A DNA stretch of 47,760 nucleotides from Streptococcus ovuberis (GTDB lineage: Bacteria > Bacillota > Bacilli > Lactobacillales > Streptococcaceae): the NCBI RefSeq assembly GCF_012396585.1, contig NZ_JAAXPR010000017.1, positions 1-47,760 on the forward strand, given 5' to 3'. Every line of letters begins with the position of its first letter. Position 1 is the stretch's first letter. This document shows positions 8,501-16,466 of the stretch, in pieces. The position numbers were made by a program, and so were the translations under genes. The notes under the pieces are model-generated. The model saw only the letters and a list, made by a program, of their open reading frames with translations, had not been told where the DNA came from and ran no database searches.

Positions 8501-8548
8501 AAAGGTTTTCCATGTAACTCATTTTACAATGGAAAATCTTTTCTTGTT
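8501..8548 (+). terminator. Intrinsic terminator after yaaA
   Basis: AAAGGTTTTCCAT (8501-8513) pairs with ATGGAAAATCTTT (8529-8541), with one G-U pair, and runs into TTTTCTTG. Confidence 0.65.
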
Positions 8549-8619
8549 TCTCTCAAGTCGTTTTTCTATCTCAGACTTGACAGAATGCAGGAATTTCAGT
8601 ATGCTAAGAGTGTGTATTC

Positions 8620-8691
8620 CTCCCCTTAGTTAAGTGGATATAACAAGTTCCTCCTAAGAATTAGTCGCTGGTTCGATTCCGGCAGGGGAGA
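8620..8691 (+). tRNA. tRNA-Arg (anticodon CCU)
   Basis: A complete cloverleaf can be drawn. The acceptor CTCCCCT pairs with AGGGGAG, the D stem is GTTA/TAAC, the anticodon stem AGTTC/GAATT closes the loop CTCCTAA (anticodon CCT), and the T arm is GCTGG TTCGATT CCGGC. The discriminator base is A8691. CCA is not encoded. tRNA-Arg(CCU) decodes the rare AGG codon, and this class of gene is a known phage integration site in streptococci. Confidence 0.92.
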
Positions 8692-8701
8692 TTGATATTG
8701 C

Positions 8702-8732
8702 AACAAACCTTGGAAAAGGTTTGTTATTTTTT
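8702..8732 (+). terminator. Intrinsic terminator after tRNA-Arg
   Basis: AACAAACCTT (8702-8711) pairs with AAGGTTTGTT (8716-8725) around a tight loop, followed by ATTTTTT. Confidence 0.8.
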
Positions 8733-9510
8733 AAATAAGGTTAGAATTTTCAAATAGCCACTTCATCTTGAGGGAGACGTACTGGTATGGTTCGATTTCT
8801 ATTGCTATGAAATGTCACTCAACCTGCTAAAGCGTCGTAGTTTTTTCGGCGTGTGCAAATCATTGGATTGAATGACTTAAAAACACGCTACCTTGTTTGA
8901 TATCCAAAAGGAGTTGTGTTGTTTCGAATGGTTATAGCACAGGTCCGAAGAACATCTCGTAAACGTTGATTTTAAAGGCTTTTCAAGGGGGCTTTTTTCT
9001 TCTCTCAGAAATATACTACCCTTTTTACTACCTCTATTTTTACGCGTTCTAAACTTGAGGAATAGAGGTTAGCAGTAGTGTTTAACCGTTCTCTTGACAA
9101 AAGCATAGGCGGGCTTAGTCATCGCAAAAATGGAATGACTTAAGCGGACCTGAATTTTTTGGCGTTACTCTCACAATGCAAGCAAAAGGCTGGCGCGAGT
9201 TTAACGAAATAGAAGGAAACTAGGCGGTCTCCTTTGAGAGATGTAAGTCTATCTAGTCTATCGCACGGCTCAAATAAACTAATAAGATTGACGATATTTC
9301 CTTTGATGTGTGCAACGTCATCACCAAGACAGCCTGCTTCCATAGAATCACCATAAACCTAAACCGCTAAATGATAGGATGCGTGTTTGTTATCACTAGG
9401 TAAAAGAACTTGCTACGTTGCGTAGCCGAGAGTTTCTCATAGTAGGATGAAAATAGAAGACAATTTTACTATTCTCATTGCTCTACTAAATTTTGACCGC
9501 CATTGCCCAA
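8733..9510. other. Gene-less scar downstream of tRNA-Arg
   Basis: About 780 bp without a supportable gene. The part around 8970-9040 contains a G-rich/T-rich segment and two closely spaced TACTACC motifs of the kind often seen near tyrosine-integrase genes and phage or ICE attachment sites. A 67-codon minus-strand frame at 9140-9343 has no recognisable motif and no clear ribosome binding site. I read the stretch as the residue of an integrated element that once used the tRNA gene. Confidence 0.4.
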
Positions 9511-9546
9511 ATAAAAAAGATAAGAGTTGAAAATGACTCTTATCTT
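9511..9546 (-). terminator. Intrinsic terminator of rpsN
   Basis: On the minus strand AAGATAAGAGT (9546-9536) pairs with ACTCTTATCTT (9527-9517), followed by TTTTTAT. Confidence 0.75.
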
Positions 9547-9568
9547 AAGGAGTGAAAATGAAAGCAGT

Positions 9569-9838
9569 TTACCAGCTGGCTTTTTTGACACCAGGTAATT
9601 GCCCTTTATGGGCCAATTCACGGAAATTAATCCGGCTGACACCAAATTGACGCATGTAAGCATGTGGCCGACCATCAATCCGATCGCGATTTTTTAATCG
9701 AATGGGATTGGAGTCTCTAGGAAGTTTACGCAGGGCTTCATAATCCCCTTTTTCCTTGAGCTCGCGTCTCAAATCTGCATACTGTTCGATGAGGCGTAAT
9801 TGCCTTTGGTATCTTGCTATTTTAGATTTCTTTGCCAT
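9569..9838 (-). CDS. rpsN: 30S ribosomal protein S14, zinc-independent paralogue
   Basis: The 89-residue protein is the long S14 form ([17 protein letters not shown] at the start, [15 protein letters not shown] in the middle, [16 protein letters not shown] near the end). It has no cysteine at all, so it lacks the CxxC zinc ribbon of the short 61-residue form usually encoded in the main ribosomal operon. Bacteria make this C-minus form in zinc shortage to replace the zinc-containing version and save the metal. The operator upstream supports this directly. It stands alone between its own promoter and terminator, outside the ribosomal operon. Confidence 0.95.
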   Translation of the reverse strand: MAKKSKIARYQRQLRLIEQYADLRRELKEKGDYEALRKLPRDSNPIRLKNRDRIDGRPHAYMRQFGVSRINFRELAHKGQLPGVKKASW

Positions 9839-9861
9839 GAAGTCTCCTTGTCTAAAAAAAC

Positions 9862-9873
9862 TTAACTAGTTAA
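9862..9873. promoter_or_regulatory. AdcR operator of rpsN
   Basis: TTAACTAGTTAA is a perfect palindrome that fits the AdcR consensus TTAACYRGTTAA, the streptococcal zinc-sensing repressor. It lies between the -10 element and the rpsN start codon, a position that would block transcription when zinc is plentiful. Confidence 0.85.
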
Positions 9874-9881
9874 CTATAGAG

Positions 9882-9909
9882 ATTATAACATATCTTGAAA
9901 GAATTGCAA
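9882..9909 (-). promoter_or_regulatory. Promoter of rpsN
   Basis: On the minus strand TTGCAA (9909-9904) and TATAAT (9887-9882) are separated by 16 bp. The AdcR box begins just downstream, about where transcription starts. Confidence 0.65.
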
Positions 9910-9985
9910 GCAAAAAGTGAATCTCGTTATATAATCAGATTTCCCTTTTAAAAAGTTGTGATAGAGATTCGACCGTAAATGCTAA

Positions 9986-10018
9986 AAAAGACAAGCTAGC
10001 TCAATGGACTTGTCTTTT
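9986..10018. terminator. Hairpin terminator serving the chorismate mutase gene
   Basis: AAAAGACAAG (9986-9995) pairs with CTTGTCTTTT (10009-10018). It is flanked by A and T runs and could work in both directions; the chorismate mutase gene reads into it. Confidence 0.65.
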
Positions 10019-10098
10019 GTCTGAGATTAGCGACTCATTCAGATGGAATTTGTAGTTTCAGAATGAGAAGGAGTGTACTCAGATAACTTTAACAGGGG

Positions 10099-10383
10099 CT
10101 AAAGGTCTTTGGCTCTTAATTGTTGAGCTTGGTAGTCACGCGAATGACGCATGATATCACTGAAAGTCTTGATGATAGTCTCTCGGTAGTCATCTTGCTG
10201 GACTAATTGTTCGACCTTATCAAGAACAGCTAGCTCTCTTTCTTGATCTAAAATCGGTAACCGTTCTTGTTGTTTATAGGCAATGACTTGCCGCACAAAA
10301 GTCATTCGTTGTTCTAGTAGCGAGACTAAGTCGCGGTCGATTTGGTCAATGTTTTTTCTAACGTCGTCTAAATGGTTTGTCAT
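10099..10383 (-). CDS. Chorismate mutase, AroQ type
   Basis: A 94-residue, all-helical protein that converts chorismate to prephenate for phenylalanine and tyrosine synthesis. The pattern is that of AroQ-class mutases: an N-terminal helix with IDQIDRDLVSLLEQRM, then VIAYKQQ, then PILDQERE and a C-terminal helix ending SRDYQAQQ. The frame stays open upstream to 10491, but the ATG at 10383 has AGGAGG 7 nt before it and a TG-TAGAAT extended -10 further up, so I start there. It is monocistronic and has no fused prephenate dehydratase. Confidence 0.9.
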   Translation of the reverse strand: MTNHLDDVRKNIDQIDRDLVSLLEQRMTFVRQVIAYKQQERLPILDQERELAVLDKVEQLVQQDDYRETIIKTFSDIMRHSRDYQAQQLRAKDL

Positions 10384-10499
10384 ATCAAGTCCTCCTCGGA
10401 TACTCTCCATTCTAGCATAAAATATGCTATTGCACCAGTTTGACCTGTTGGACAGAAGGTTTAGGGATAAAGAAAAGGACTGAAAACCCAAGAGACGGG

Positions 10500-10740
10500 T
10501 ATAGGATAGGCTACTCTGCTATAAATAATACCACCAAAGAGATCAAAGAAGAGGCGGGGCTAAATAGGGGAGGCTACCGTTTAGTGGTACGCTGGACAAG
10601 CACAGGTACTAACCATCTATTCAGCCCAGCATGTAACCAAGCTCTTATTTCTTGATGAGTACAGGGGGTGTCAATAGCGAGACCTTGATCTTAGCCAGTG
10701 GTTATTTTGACTTAGATAGTCTACCAGAACTAAGACAACC
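10500..10740 (+). pseudogene. Decayed NUDIX hydrolase, copy of the gene at 13210
   Basis: One frame reads NNTTKEIKEEAGLNRGGYRLVV, the helix of a NUDIX box, and after frame changes a nearby frame reads NSETLILASGYFDLDSLPEL. Both segments align in order with the intact NUDIX protein encoded 3 kb downstream (NTVKEAKEEAGLDVVAYRLVA and NSETLASGYFALDDLPNL). The sequence between them also matches at the DNA level but has lost and changed bases. The two open frames here (10440-10655 and 10652-10846) are fragments and not separate genes. Confidence 0.8.
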
Positions 10741-10799
10741 GCAAAGCAACAAGTTCCGGAAAAAAGAAATCCAGTCAGGAGTGAACTTAACTTTCCTAT

Positions 10800-11096
10800 T
10801 ACCTCCAGTACAGAAATCGGAGATAGTTTCAAGACGCCGAAATTAGCCGAGATCGGGAATAGCTGTAACTTTAAAAATCTCAATCAACCCCAAGACATCC
10901 TAGGATTAGCCCCTGTTATTTGCAGAGCGGGGCAAATAGATCCTATCGAATATATGGTAAATTAGATTGGTATTTGAAAACAACTAGACAGCTACTAGTT
11001 GCGGACCTTTTAGACAATTATGAAACTTTTTCTAGCAAAACAGATGTTCAAGTATCAGAAACAACAGATGCCATTACCGGAGCTTCTGAAAGTTAA
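10800..11096 (+). pseudogene. Frameshifted gene remnant, unidentified
   Basis: From about 10800 a frame without stops reads GDSFKTPKLAEIGN and then DILGLAPVICRAGQIDPIEY before ending at a TAG near 10965. A second frame carries on from about 10941 with GKLDWYLKTTRQLLVADLL and ends TTDAITGASES at a TAA (11094-11096). The two look like one protein broken by a frameshift. I do not recognise the family with certainty. The tail resembles the DxxTGA[TS] motif modified by ApbE in FMN-binding proteins, but this is weak. Confidence 0.45.
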
Positions 11097-11276
11097 GAAA
11101 TCGGGAAGTAGTCTTGTGCTTGCAGTTTTAGTGTAATGGTTAAATATTGATTTGAATTGACTTTTTAACATTATACTGGATTAACATTATGATTCACAAT
11201 TTATTTTTGGATGAAGTATTTGGTCTATGTGGGACAAAAATGAGTATTTTCTAAGGAAATAAATAATATCTACTAG

Positions 11277-11304
11277 AAAAGAGCTGTTGAACGGCTCTTT
11301 TAGT
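11277..11304 (+). terminator. Intrinsic terminator before hemW
   Basis: AAAAGAGC (11277-11284) pairs with GCTCTTTT (11294-11301) around a 9-nt loop. It would insulate hemW from the decayed region. The sequence between 11097 and 11276 shows no gene. Confidence 0.65.
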
Positions 11305-11323
11305 GATTGTTATAGTCAAGTTG

Positions 11324-11332
11324 TGATATACT
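11324..11332 (+). promoter_or_regulatory. Extended -10 promoter placed for a leaderless hemW mRNA
   Basis: TGATATACT contains the extended TG and a TATACT -10 element ending at 11332. Only six bases separate it from the ATG at 11339, so transcription should begin at or next to the start codon. No good -35 hexamer and no Shine-Dalgarno sequence are present. Confidence 0.6.
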
Positions 11333-11338
11333 AAGATT

Positions 11339-12481
11339 ATGCAAAAAAAACCGACTTCTGCCTATATTCACATTCCATTTTGTACCCAGATTTGTTACTA
11401 TTGTGACTTTTCCAAGGTCTTTATCAAAAACCAACCGGTCGATGAGTATCTGGAAGCCCTCATCTCCGAAGTGAAATGGTATGATTTACCCGCTCTTCGG
11501 ACACTCTACATTGGGGGAGGAACACCATCTGCTTTATCGGCAGAACAACTGGATTATCTGTTGACAAATTTGGAGAAAGAACTTGATTTATCTCAATTGG
11601 AAGAATTTACGATAGAAGCCAATCCGGGAGATTTGACGGAAGACAAGATTGCGGTACTTCAAAAATCAAAGTGCAATCGTGTGTCATTAGGTGTTCAGAC
11701 TTTTGATAATAAAATGCTTAAACGAATTGGCCGTAGCCATAACGAGAGCCAAATTTATGAAACGATTGCTGCCTTAAAGGCTGCTGGTTTTTACAATATT
11801 TCCATTGATTTGATTTATGCCTTGCCAGGACAAACCATGGAGCAAGTAGTGGACAATGTCGCCAAGGCTCTGGCACTTGATATTCCTCATATGAGCCTTT
11901 ATAGTCTGATTTTAGAGAATCACACCGTTTTCATGAATCGTCAGCGTCGGGGGCGCTTGCATTTGCCCAATGAAGATGTCGAATCGGAAATGTTTGAATA
12001 TATTTTACAAGAGTTGGAACAAAATGGCTTTGAGCATTATGAAATCTCCAATTTTACCAAACCTGGATTTGAAAGCCGACACAATCTCATGTATTGGGAC
12101 AATAGTGAATATTACGGCTTGGGGGCAGGGGCTTCTGGCTACCTCAACGGGATGCGTTACCGCAACCGTGGTCCAATTCAGCACTACCTCAAATCGATTC
12201 GTGAGAAGCAACATGCTCGTTTGCATGAAGAAATTCTGACACCAAAAGAACAGATGGAAGAAGAGATGTTCTTGGGATTGCGAAAGAAAGCTGGGATCTC
12301 GATACAGCGGTTTGATGAGAAATTTGGTGTTTCGTTTGAAAAACGCTATGGAGAGATTGTTGCTGACTTGATCAAAGAAGGTTTACTCCAACAAGAGGGG
12401 GATACCATTCGCATGACCAAACGTGGTTTGTTTTTAGGAGATACCGTTGCCGAACGCTTTATCATAGACGAGGAAGAATAA
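11339..12481 (+). CDS. hemW: HemW, radical SAM heme chaperone
   Basis: The 380-residue protein belongs to the HemN/HemW group of radical SAM proteins. The cluster ligands are Cys15, Cys19 and Cys22 (CTQICYYC), followed by the SAM-binding GGGTPSAL. Length and the short N-terminus fit HemW, a heme chaperone, and not the true coproporphyrinogen dehydrogenase HemN. The start is fixed by the alignable MQKKPTSAYIHIPFC. It heads an operon with a thioesterase (1-nt gap) and two NUDIX genes. The start codon appears to coincide with the transcription start. Confidence 0.92.
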   Translation: MQKKPTSAYIHIPFCTQICYYCDFSKVFIKNQPVDEYLEALISEVKWYDLPALRTLYIGGGTPSALSAEQLDYLLTNLEKELDLSQLEEFTIEANPGDLTEDKIAVLQKSKCNRVSLGVQTFDNKMLKRIGRSHNESQIYETIAALKAAGFYNISIDLIYALPGQTMEQVVDNVAKALALDIPHMSLYSLILENHTVFMNRQRRGRLHLPNEDVESEMFEYILQELEQNGFEHYEISNFTKPGFESRHNLMYWDNSEYYGLGAGASGYLNGMRYRNRGPIQHYLKSIREKQHARLHEEILTPKEQMEEEMFLGLRKKAGISIQRFDEKFGVSFEKRYGEIVADLIKEGLLQQEGDTIRMTKRGLFLGDTVAERFIIDEEE

Positions 12482-12482
12482 G

Positions 12483-13217
12483 ATGGGATTGCAATACAAA
12501 GAAAATTTTACCGTACCTTTTGCCATGACAGATGTCAAACAAGAGATTATCTTGTCACAGTTTATTTCCTATTGCTTGGGGGTTTCTGGTCGACAATCGG
12601 AGGCCATTGGTCGAAGTGACTTAGATGTTTTTAAACAATATGGCTTGGTTTGGGTGGTGACGGACTACGATATGACCATTAACCGCCTGCCACGGTACAA
12701 TGATACGATTTGTATTGTGACAGAAGCGGTGTCCTATAATAAATTTTTCTGCTATCGGAAATTTTATATTTACGATGACAAGGGTGAATTATTGATGGAT
12801 CTCTTGTGCTATTTTGTTTTGATTGATTTTCAAACGCGGCAGTTAAGCCCTGTTCCAGATGATTTGATTGCTCCATATCAGTCTGAAAAAGTGAAAAAGA
12901 TGCAGCGGGCACCACGCTACCAAACCTTGGAAGATCCTGACAGCAAGGATTACCGGATTCGTTATTTTGACATTGATATGAATGGACATGTCAACAACAG
13001 CAAGTATTTAGAGTGGATGTATGATGCTCTGGATTACACCTTTTTATTGGAACATAGACCCAGCCATCTTCAGTTAAAATATGTCAAGGAAGTCTCGCCA
13101 GGTGGTATGATCACGTCAAGTGTTAAGCAAGATGGGCTAAGGAGTCAACATGAAATCTGGTCAGATGGGCAAATCCATGCCCAAGCCATCTTGACTTGGG
13201 AGAAACGTGATGCATAA
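12483..13217 (+). CDS. Acyl-ACP thioesterase (FatA-like, double hotdog)
   Basis: A 244-residue protein resembling bacterial acyl-ACP thioesterases. It begins KENFTVPFAMTDVKQEIILSQF and contains a second hotdog half with RYFDIDMNGHVNNSKYLEWMYDAL, where Asp, Asn and His of the DxNxHxNN pattern form the active site. It should release fatty acids from acyl carrier protein. Its GAGGAAG ribosome binding site lies within the end of hemW. It overlaps the next gene by 8 bp. Confidence 0.88.
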   Translation: MGLQYKENFTVPFAMTDVKQEIILSQFISYCLGVSGRQSEAIGRSDLDVFKQYGLVWVVTDYDMTINRLPRYNDTICIVTEAVSYNKFFCYRKFYIYDDKGELLMDLLCYFVLIDFQTRQLSPVPDDLIAPYQSEKVKKMQRAPRYQTLEDPDSKDYRIRYFDIDMNGHVNNSKYLEWMYDALDYTFLLEHRPSHLQLKYVKEVSPGGMITSSVKQDGLRSQHEIWSDGQIHAQAILTWEKRDA

Positions 13218-13830
13218 GGATGATAAGTGGTTGGAATGGGCAACGCGTTTGCAGTCGCTCGCGCAAAACGGTCTGGCTTATACAACTAATGCTTTTGACA
13301 AGGAACGGTTTGAGGAAATCCGTCAGATAGCAGCCGAGATGCTGGTGGAACCGTCAGGTCAACCTTTGGAAGTGGTGACAGATCTTTTTGCCAGCGAGAC
13401 AGGCTACCAGACCCCCAAGCTTGATACCCGCGCAGCTATTTTCCAAGAGGGGAAAATCTTGCTGGTGCAGGAATCAGATGGGCTATGGAGCTTGCCGGGA
13501 GGCTGGTGCGATGTGAATCGGTCGCCCATGGACAACACGGTCAAGGAAGCCAAGGAAGAGGCGGGGCTAGATGTGGTAGCCTACCGATTGGTCGCAGTGC
13601 TTGACAAGCACAAGCACCAACCCAGCCGATCAGCTCATCATGTCACCAAGCTCTTTTTCCTCTGCCGAGTATTGGGAGGAGCTTTTGAGCCGAACAGCGA
13701 GACCCTAGCCAGCGGCTACTTTGCCCTAGATGACCTGCCAAATCTGTCGGTCAATAAGACCACAGCAGCGCAGATCGCCCTCTGTTATGAAGCTTATCAA
13801 GCGGAACACTGGGAAACAGTGTTTGATTGA
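13210..13830 (+). CDS. NUDIX hydrolase with N-terminal helical domain
   Basis: This 206-residue protein has about 60 N-terminal residues (WATRLQSLAQNGLAY) typical of the COG1051-like NUDIX N group, then a NUDIX domain with PGGWCDVNRSP and VKEAKEEAGL. The box is slightly off consensus: the Glu expected after GX5 is Arg. Nucleoside-diphosphate sugars or ADP-ribose are typical substrates, but none can be assigned. The ATG at 13210 overlaps the thioesterase stop; a GTG at 13207 is also in frame. A decayed copy lies at 10500-10740. Confidence 0.85.
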   Translation: MHKDDKWLEWATRLQSLAQNGLAYTTNAFDKERFEEIRQIAAEMLVEPSGQPLEVVTDLFASETGYQTPKLDTRAAIFQEGKILLVQESDGLWSLPGGWCDVNRSPMDNTVKEAKEEAGLDVVAYRLVAVLDKHKHQPSRSAHHVTKLFFLCRVLGGAFEPNSETLASGYFALDDLPNLSVNKTTAAQIALCYEAYQAEHWETVFD

Positions 13831-13840
13831 GGAGGATTGT

Positions 13841-14296
13841 ATGCCAAAAACGGAAAATGTTGTATTGACTAACATGTGCATGGTGACAGATGGTACCAAG
13901 GTCTTGGTGCAAAACCGTAAAGACCCTGATTGGCCTGGTCTTGTCTTTCCAGGTGGAAAAATCGAGCCTAATGAGCCTTTTGTGTCGTCCGCTATCCGTG
14001 AAGTCTTTGAAGAAACGGGATTGACGGTTTCGGATTTGCAACTTTGTGGGATCAAGCAGTTTACCCATAACGAGGGGCTGTATCGCTATATTGTCTTTCT
14101 TTACAAGACCAGTACCTTTTCAGGCGACTTGTGCTCGTCTGATGAGGGAGAGGTTTTCTGGCTAGAGCGTTCAGAGCTGATGCAGCATTCGCTGGCAGAT
14201 GGTTTTGCAGAGATGTTACCGATTTTTGAGGATGACCAGCTGTCGGAGCTTTATTTTGACTATAAAAATCATCAATGGGCTAGTCAGCACTTATAA
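13841..14296 (+). CDS. NUDIX hydrolase, MutT / 8-oxo-dGTP diphosphatase type
   Basis: A 151-residue MutT-like protein with a complete NUDIX box: [24 protein letters not shown] runs from the GX5E part to [26 protein letters not shown] and [13 protein letters not shown] fit the group that cleans oxidised nucleotides such as 8-oxo-dGTP. The ATG at 13841 has GGAGG 5 nt upstream. An ATG at 13730 is in frame but lies inside the preceding gene and would add 37 residues read in a shadow frame. It is co-transcribed with its neighbours. Confidence 0.85.
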   Translation: MPKTENVVLTNMCMVTDGTKVLVQNRKDPDWPGLVFPGGKIEPNEPFVSSAIREVFEETGLTVSDLQLCGIKQFTHNEGLYRYIVFLYKTSTFSGDLCSSDEGEVFWLERSELMQHSLADGFAEMLPIFEDDQLSELYFDYKNHQWASQHL

Positions 14297-14306
14297 GGAG
14301 AAGCAG

Positions 14307-15080
14307 ATGACCTACAAAGGCTATTTAATTGATTTGGATGGAACGATTTACCGAGGGAAGGAACGCATTCCTGCTGGTGAGGCTTTTGTCCGCCAGTTGC
14401 AGGAGCGAGAGATTCCTCATCTCTTTGTGACCAACAACACCACTCGAACACCTGAGACTGTACAGGCGCTACTGCGCGACCAGTGTGAGCTGGAGGTAGA
14501 TGTGGCACAAATCTACACGGCAAGCCTAGCAACAGTGGACTACATGAATGAACTAGGTAAGGCTAAGACAGTCTATGTTATTGGTGAAGAAGGATTGAAA
14601 TCGGCAGTTGCTGAAGCAGGCTATGTTGAAAATACAGAAAACCCAGCCTATGTAGTAGTTGGACTAGACTGGCAAGTGACCTATGAGAAGCTGGTGACGG
14701 CGACCTTAGCCATTCAAAAGGGTGCGACCTTTATCGGAACTAATCCTGACCTCAATATTCCCACAGAAAGAGGATTGTTGCCCGGTGCGGGTTCTCTTAT
14801 AGCGCTTTTAGAAGCAGCGACACGTGTAGAGCCGATTATTATAGGAAAGCCCCAGGCCATCATTATGGACAAGGCGTTAGAACGTTTAGGAATTGATAAA
14901 TCAGAAGCTCTTGTGGTTGGAGATAATTACCTGACCGATATTCGGGCAGGTCTTGACAATGGGATTGATAGCTTATTGGTTCTGACAGGATTTACAAACA
15001 GGGAAGATCTTGCGCATTTGACACCGAAACCGACCCATATTAGAGAGAGTTTAGCGGAGTGGTCTCTTGATGAAAATTAG
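14307..15080 (+). CDS. HAD-IIA family phosphatase (NagD/YutF-like)
   Basis: A 257-residue haloacid dehalogenase hydrolase. Motif I is LIDLDGTIY near residues 7-15, followed by [11 protein letters not shown] (motif II), IIIGKPQ with the conserved Lys, and [13 protein letters not shown] (motif IV). A cap of the NagD type lies between motifs II and III. Substrates of this group are sugar phosphates or nucleotide monophosphates. The start is the ATG at 14307 behind AAGGAGAAG. It overlaps the next gene by 11 bp, a conserved streptococcal pairing. Confidence 0.88.
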   Translation: MTYKGYLIDLDGTIYRGKERIPAGEAFVRQLQEREIPHLFVTNNTTRTPETVQALLRDQCELEVDVAQIYTASLATVDYMNELGKAKTVYVIGEEGLKSAVAEAGYVENTENPAYVVVGLDWQVTYEKLVTATLAIQKGATFIGTNPDLNIPTERGLLPGAGSLIALLEAATRVEPIIIGKPQAIIMDKALERLGIDKSEALVVGDNYLTDIRAGLDNGIDSLLVLTGFTNREDLAHLTPKPTHIRESLAEWSLDEN

Positions 15081-15690
15081 AGTAAGTTTCTTTGCCGGTT
15101 TAGTGTTTCTCCTTGGCTTGTCGATCCTTTTGACCATTTATGTGGCTTGGCTGATTTATCCATTAGAGATCCAGTGGTTGGGGCTGACGGAGCTTGTTTC
15201 TCTATCAGCGCAGACCATCGTCAAAAACTTTTCGATTTTGATGACATATCTGACCAATCCGTTCAACTGGACCTTGAGGATGCCGGACTTTGCATCCTCT
15301 GCGGATGGCTTATACCACTTTGAAGCTGTGAAAAAACTTTTTCATTTAGCACAAGGAGTGACTTTGGTAGCCCTAGTTATCTCAATTCCTTTTTTAAAGG
15401 TGATTAAGAAGAACTGTTCAGGAAGAGCTTTTGCCAAAGGTTTTTTAGTTATGGCTCTGGCCCCAATTTTTTTGGCTATTTTTGCTAGCGGGATTGGTTT
15501 TTCGCGCTTTTTCGTGCTTTTTCACCAGGTGCTTTTCCCTGGTGATACGACCTGGCTCTTTCACCCAGACTTAGATCCCGTGATCAAGATTTTACCTGAA
15601 ACCTATTTCCTTCATTGCTTTATTTTGTTTTTTATCATTTACGAAGGGTTATTTCTGTTCACTTACCTGAAACTAAAAACATTCCGCTGA
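15070..15690 (+). CDS. TIGR01906 family membrane protein (DUF1461)
   Basis: A 206-residue integral membrane protein with about five hydrophobic segments (roughly 5-30, 95-115, 125-150 and 180-200). The segment [33 protein letters not shown] is a hallmark of the TIGR01906/DUF1461 family. Its function is unknown; it is usually found directly behind the HAD phosphatase, as here. The start ATG at 15070 lies inside the upstream gene. The stop codon is built into the 5' arm of the terminator. Confidence 0.85.
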   Translation: MKIRVSFFAGLVFLLGLSILLTIYVAWLIYPLEIQWLGLTELVSLSAQTIVKNFSILMTYLTNPFNWTLRMPDFASSADGLYHFEAVKKLFHLAQGVTLVALVISIPFLKVIKKNCSGRAFAKGFLVMALAPIFLAIFASGIGFSRFFVLFHQVLFPGDTTWLFHPDLDPVIKILPETYFLHCFILFFIIYEGLFLFTYLKLKTFR

Positions 15691-15712
15691 TAGGTCATTA
15701 GCGGAATGTTTG
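15678..15712 (+). terminator. Intrinsic terminator overlapping the stop codon
   Basis: AACATTCCGCT (15678-15688) pairs with AGCGGAATGTT (15700-15710), followed by a short T-run. The stop codon TGA at 15688-15690 begins at the last base of the 5' arm, so ribosomes finishing the gene would cover the hairpin. Confidence 0.75.
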
Positions 15713-15716
15713 ATTG

Positions 15717-15758
15717 TGTAACTTTTAGTCCGTTTCGCTCTATAGGTGCGAAACAAAT
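15717..15758. repeat. 42-nt hairpin repeat, copy 1
   Basis: This unit aligns without gaps to 47628-47669, with 32 of 42 bases identical. GTTTCGC and GCGAAAC form a 7-bp stem. Two of the stem pairs differ from the other copy, yet both still pair, so the fold appears to be selected. It begins 4 nt after the terminator above. Confidence 0.65.
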
Positions 15759-16436
15759 CGTTGAGCCGATCTCTGGACAGGTAACGGTTTTCCATCACTC
15801 CGTTGCAAGGGCTATTTGGCTCAGCATTAGCCCGTTTTTCTAGCCATGCAGTCGCTTTTTGGAAAAACGGTTTCGATTTGGCGAACGCGACTTTTTCAAT
15901 CAATCCCTTGGTTGATGAATGATTTGGTCTAGCATCTAAAAGAATAGCTTTCGTTTCTACGAGTGAGTAAAGAGGGTTTAAAAGTGTTTGTATGTCCTAG
16001 AGAGGATTTTGTAGGATAAAGCAACCGTTCATTTGGGCAGCTCTGAAAGTTGGTGTCTATTTCTGATTCTGATAGCCTATAAGTGACTCTTCAAGCGATA
16101 AATGGTATTAGGTTGAGGGTCTGCCATGAAGAGATGTACCGATATGCGTGCAAAATACATTCAAAAAGAAATGCTTCGTCGTTTTTTTGCGACTACCAAG
16201 ATGGCTAGCGTCAGGCGCATATCTAGTCCATATTGGTAGGTCAGGAAATGGTTGCTGTAAATTATCTAAGAAAAGTCACTATAGGCTTTGTCGCAAGCTT
16301 TTCCTAGAGAATTTTCCTCGTCTAAGAATTAGTTTTACCATAAGGCGCACTTTCTGGTTTAAACCGGTTTGATCGAGATAGAGACAAAAATACTTTAAAA
16401 TTTTACAGACTTAATCTACCGAATGCGTCAAAAAAA
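15759..16436. other. Gene-less stretch between the HAD operon and ebsA
   Basis: About 680 bp with no supportable gene. Two frames of 74-76 codons (minus 15673-15903, plus 16148-16372) have no recognisable motif, and the first overlaps a terminator and the hairpin repeat. The sequence looks like decayed accessory DNA. At 16437-16445 a TG-G-TAGAAT extended -10 element marks the ebsA promoter. Confidence 0.4.
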
Positions 16437-16466
16437 TGGTAGAATAGAAATGTCGGAGGTGGAAGC

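Noticed and set aside
9140..9343. 67-codon minus-strand open frame
   Set aside because: No family motif, no good ribosome binding site, and it lies in a decayed stretch.
10440..10846. Two small plus-strand open frames as separate genes
   Set aside because: Both align to parts of one NUDIX gene, so they are pieces of a pseudogene.
11339..12481. Oxygen-independent coproporphyrinogen dehydrogenase (HemN)
   Set aside because: Length and N-terminus fit HemW, and no other heme synthesis gene is present.
15673..15903. 76-codon minus-strand frame
   Set aside because: It overlaps a terminator and the hairpin repeat and has no recognisable motif.
16148..16372. 74-codon plus-strand frame before ebsA
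   Set aside because: Composition and the lack of a start signal suggest chance; no homology recognised.
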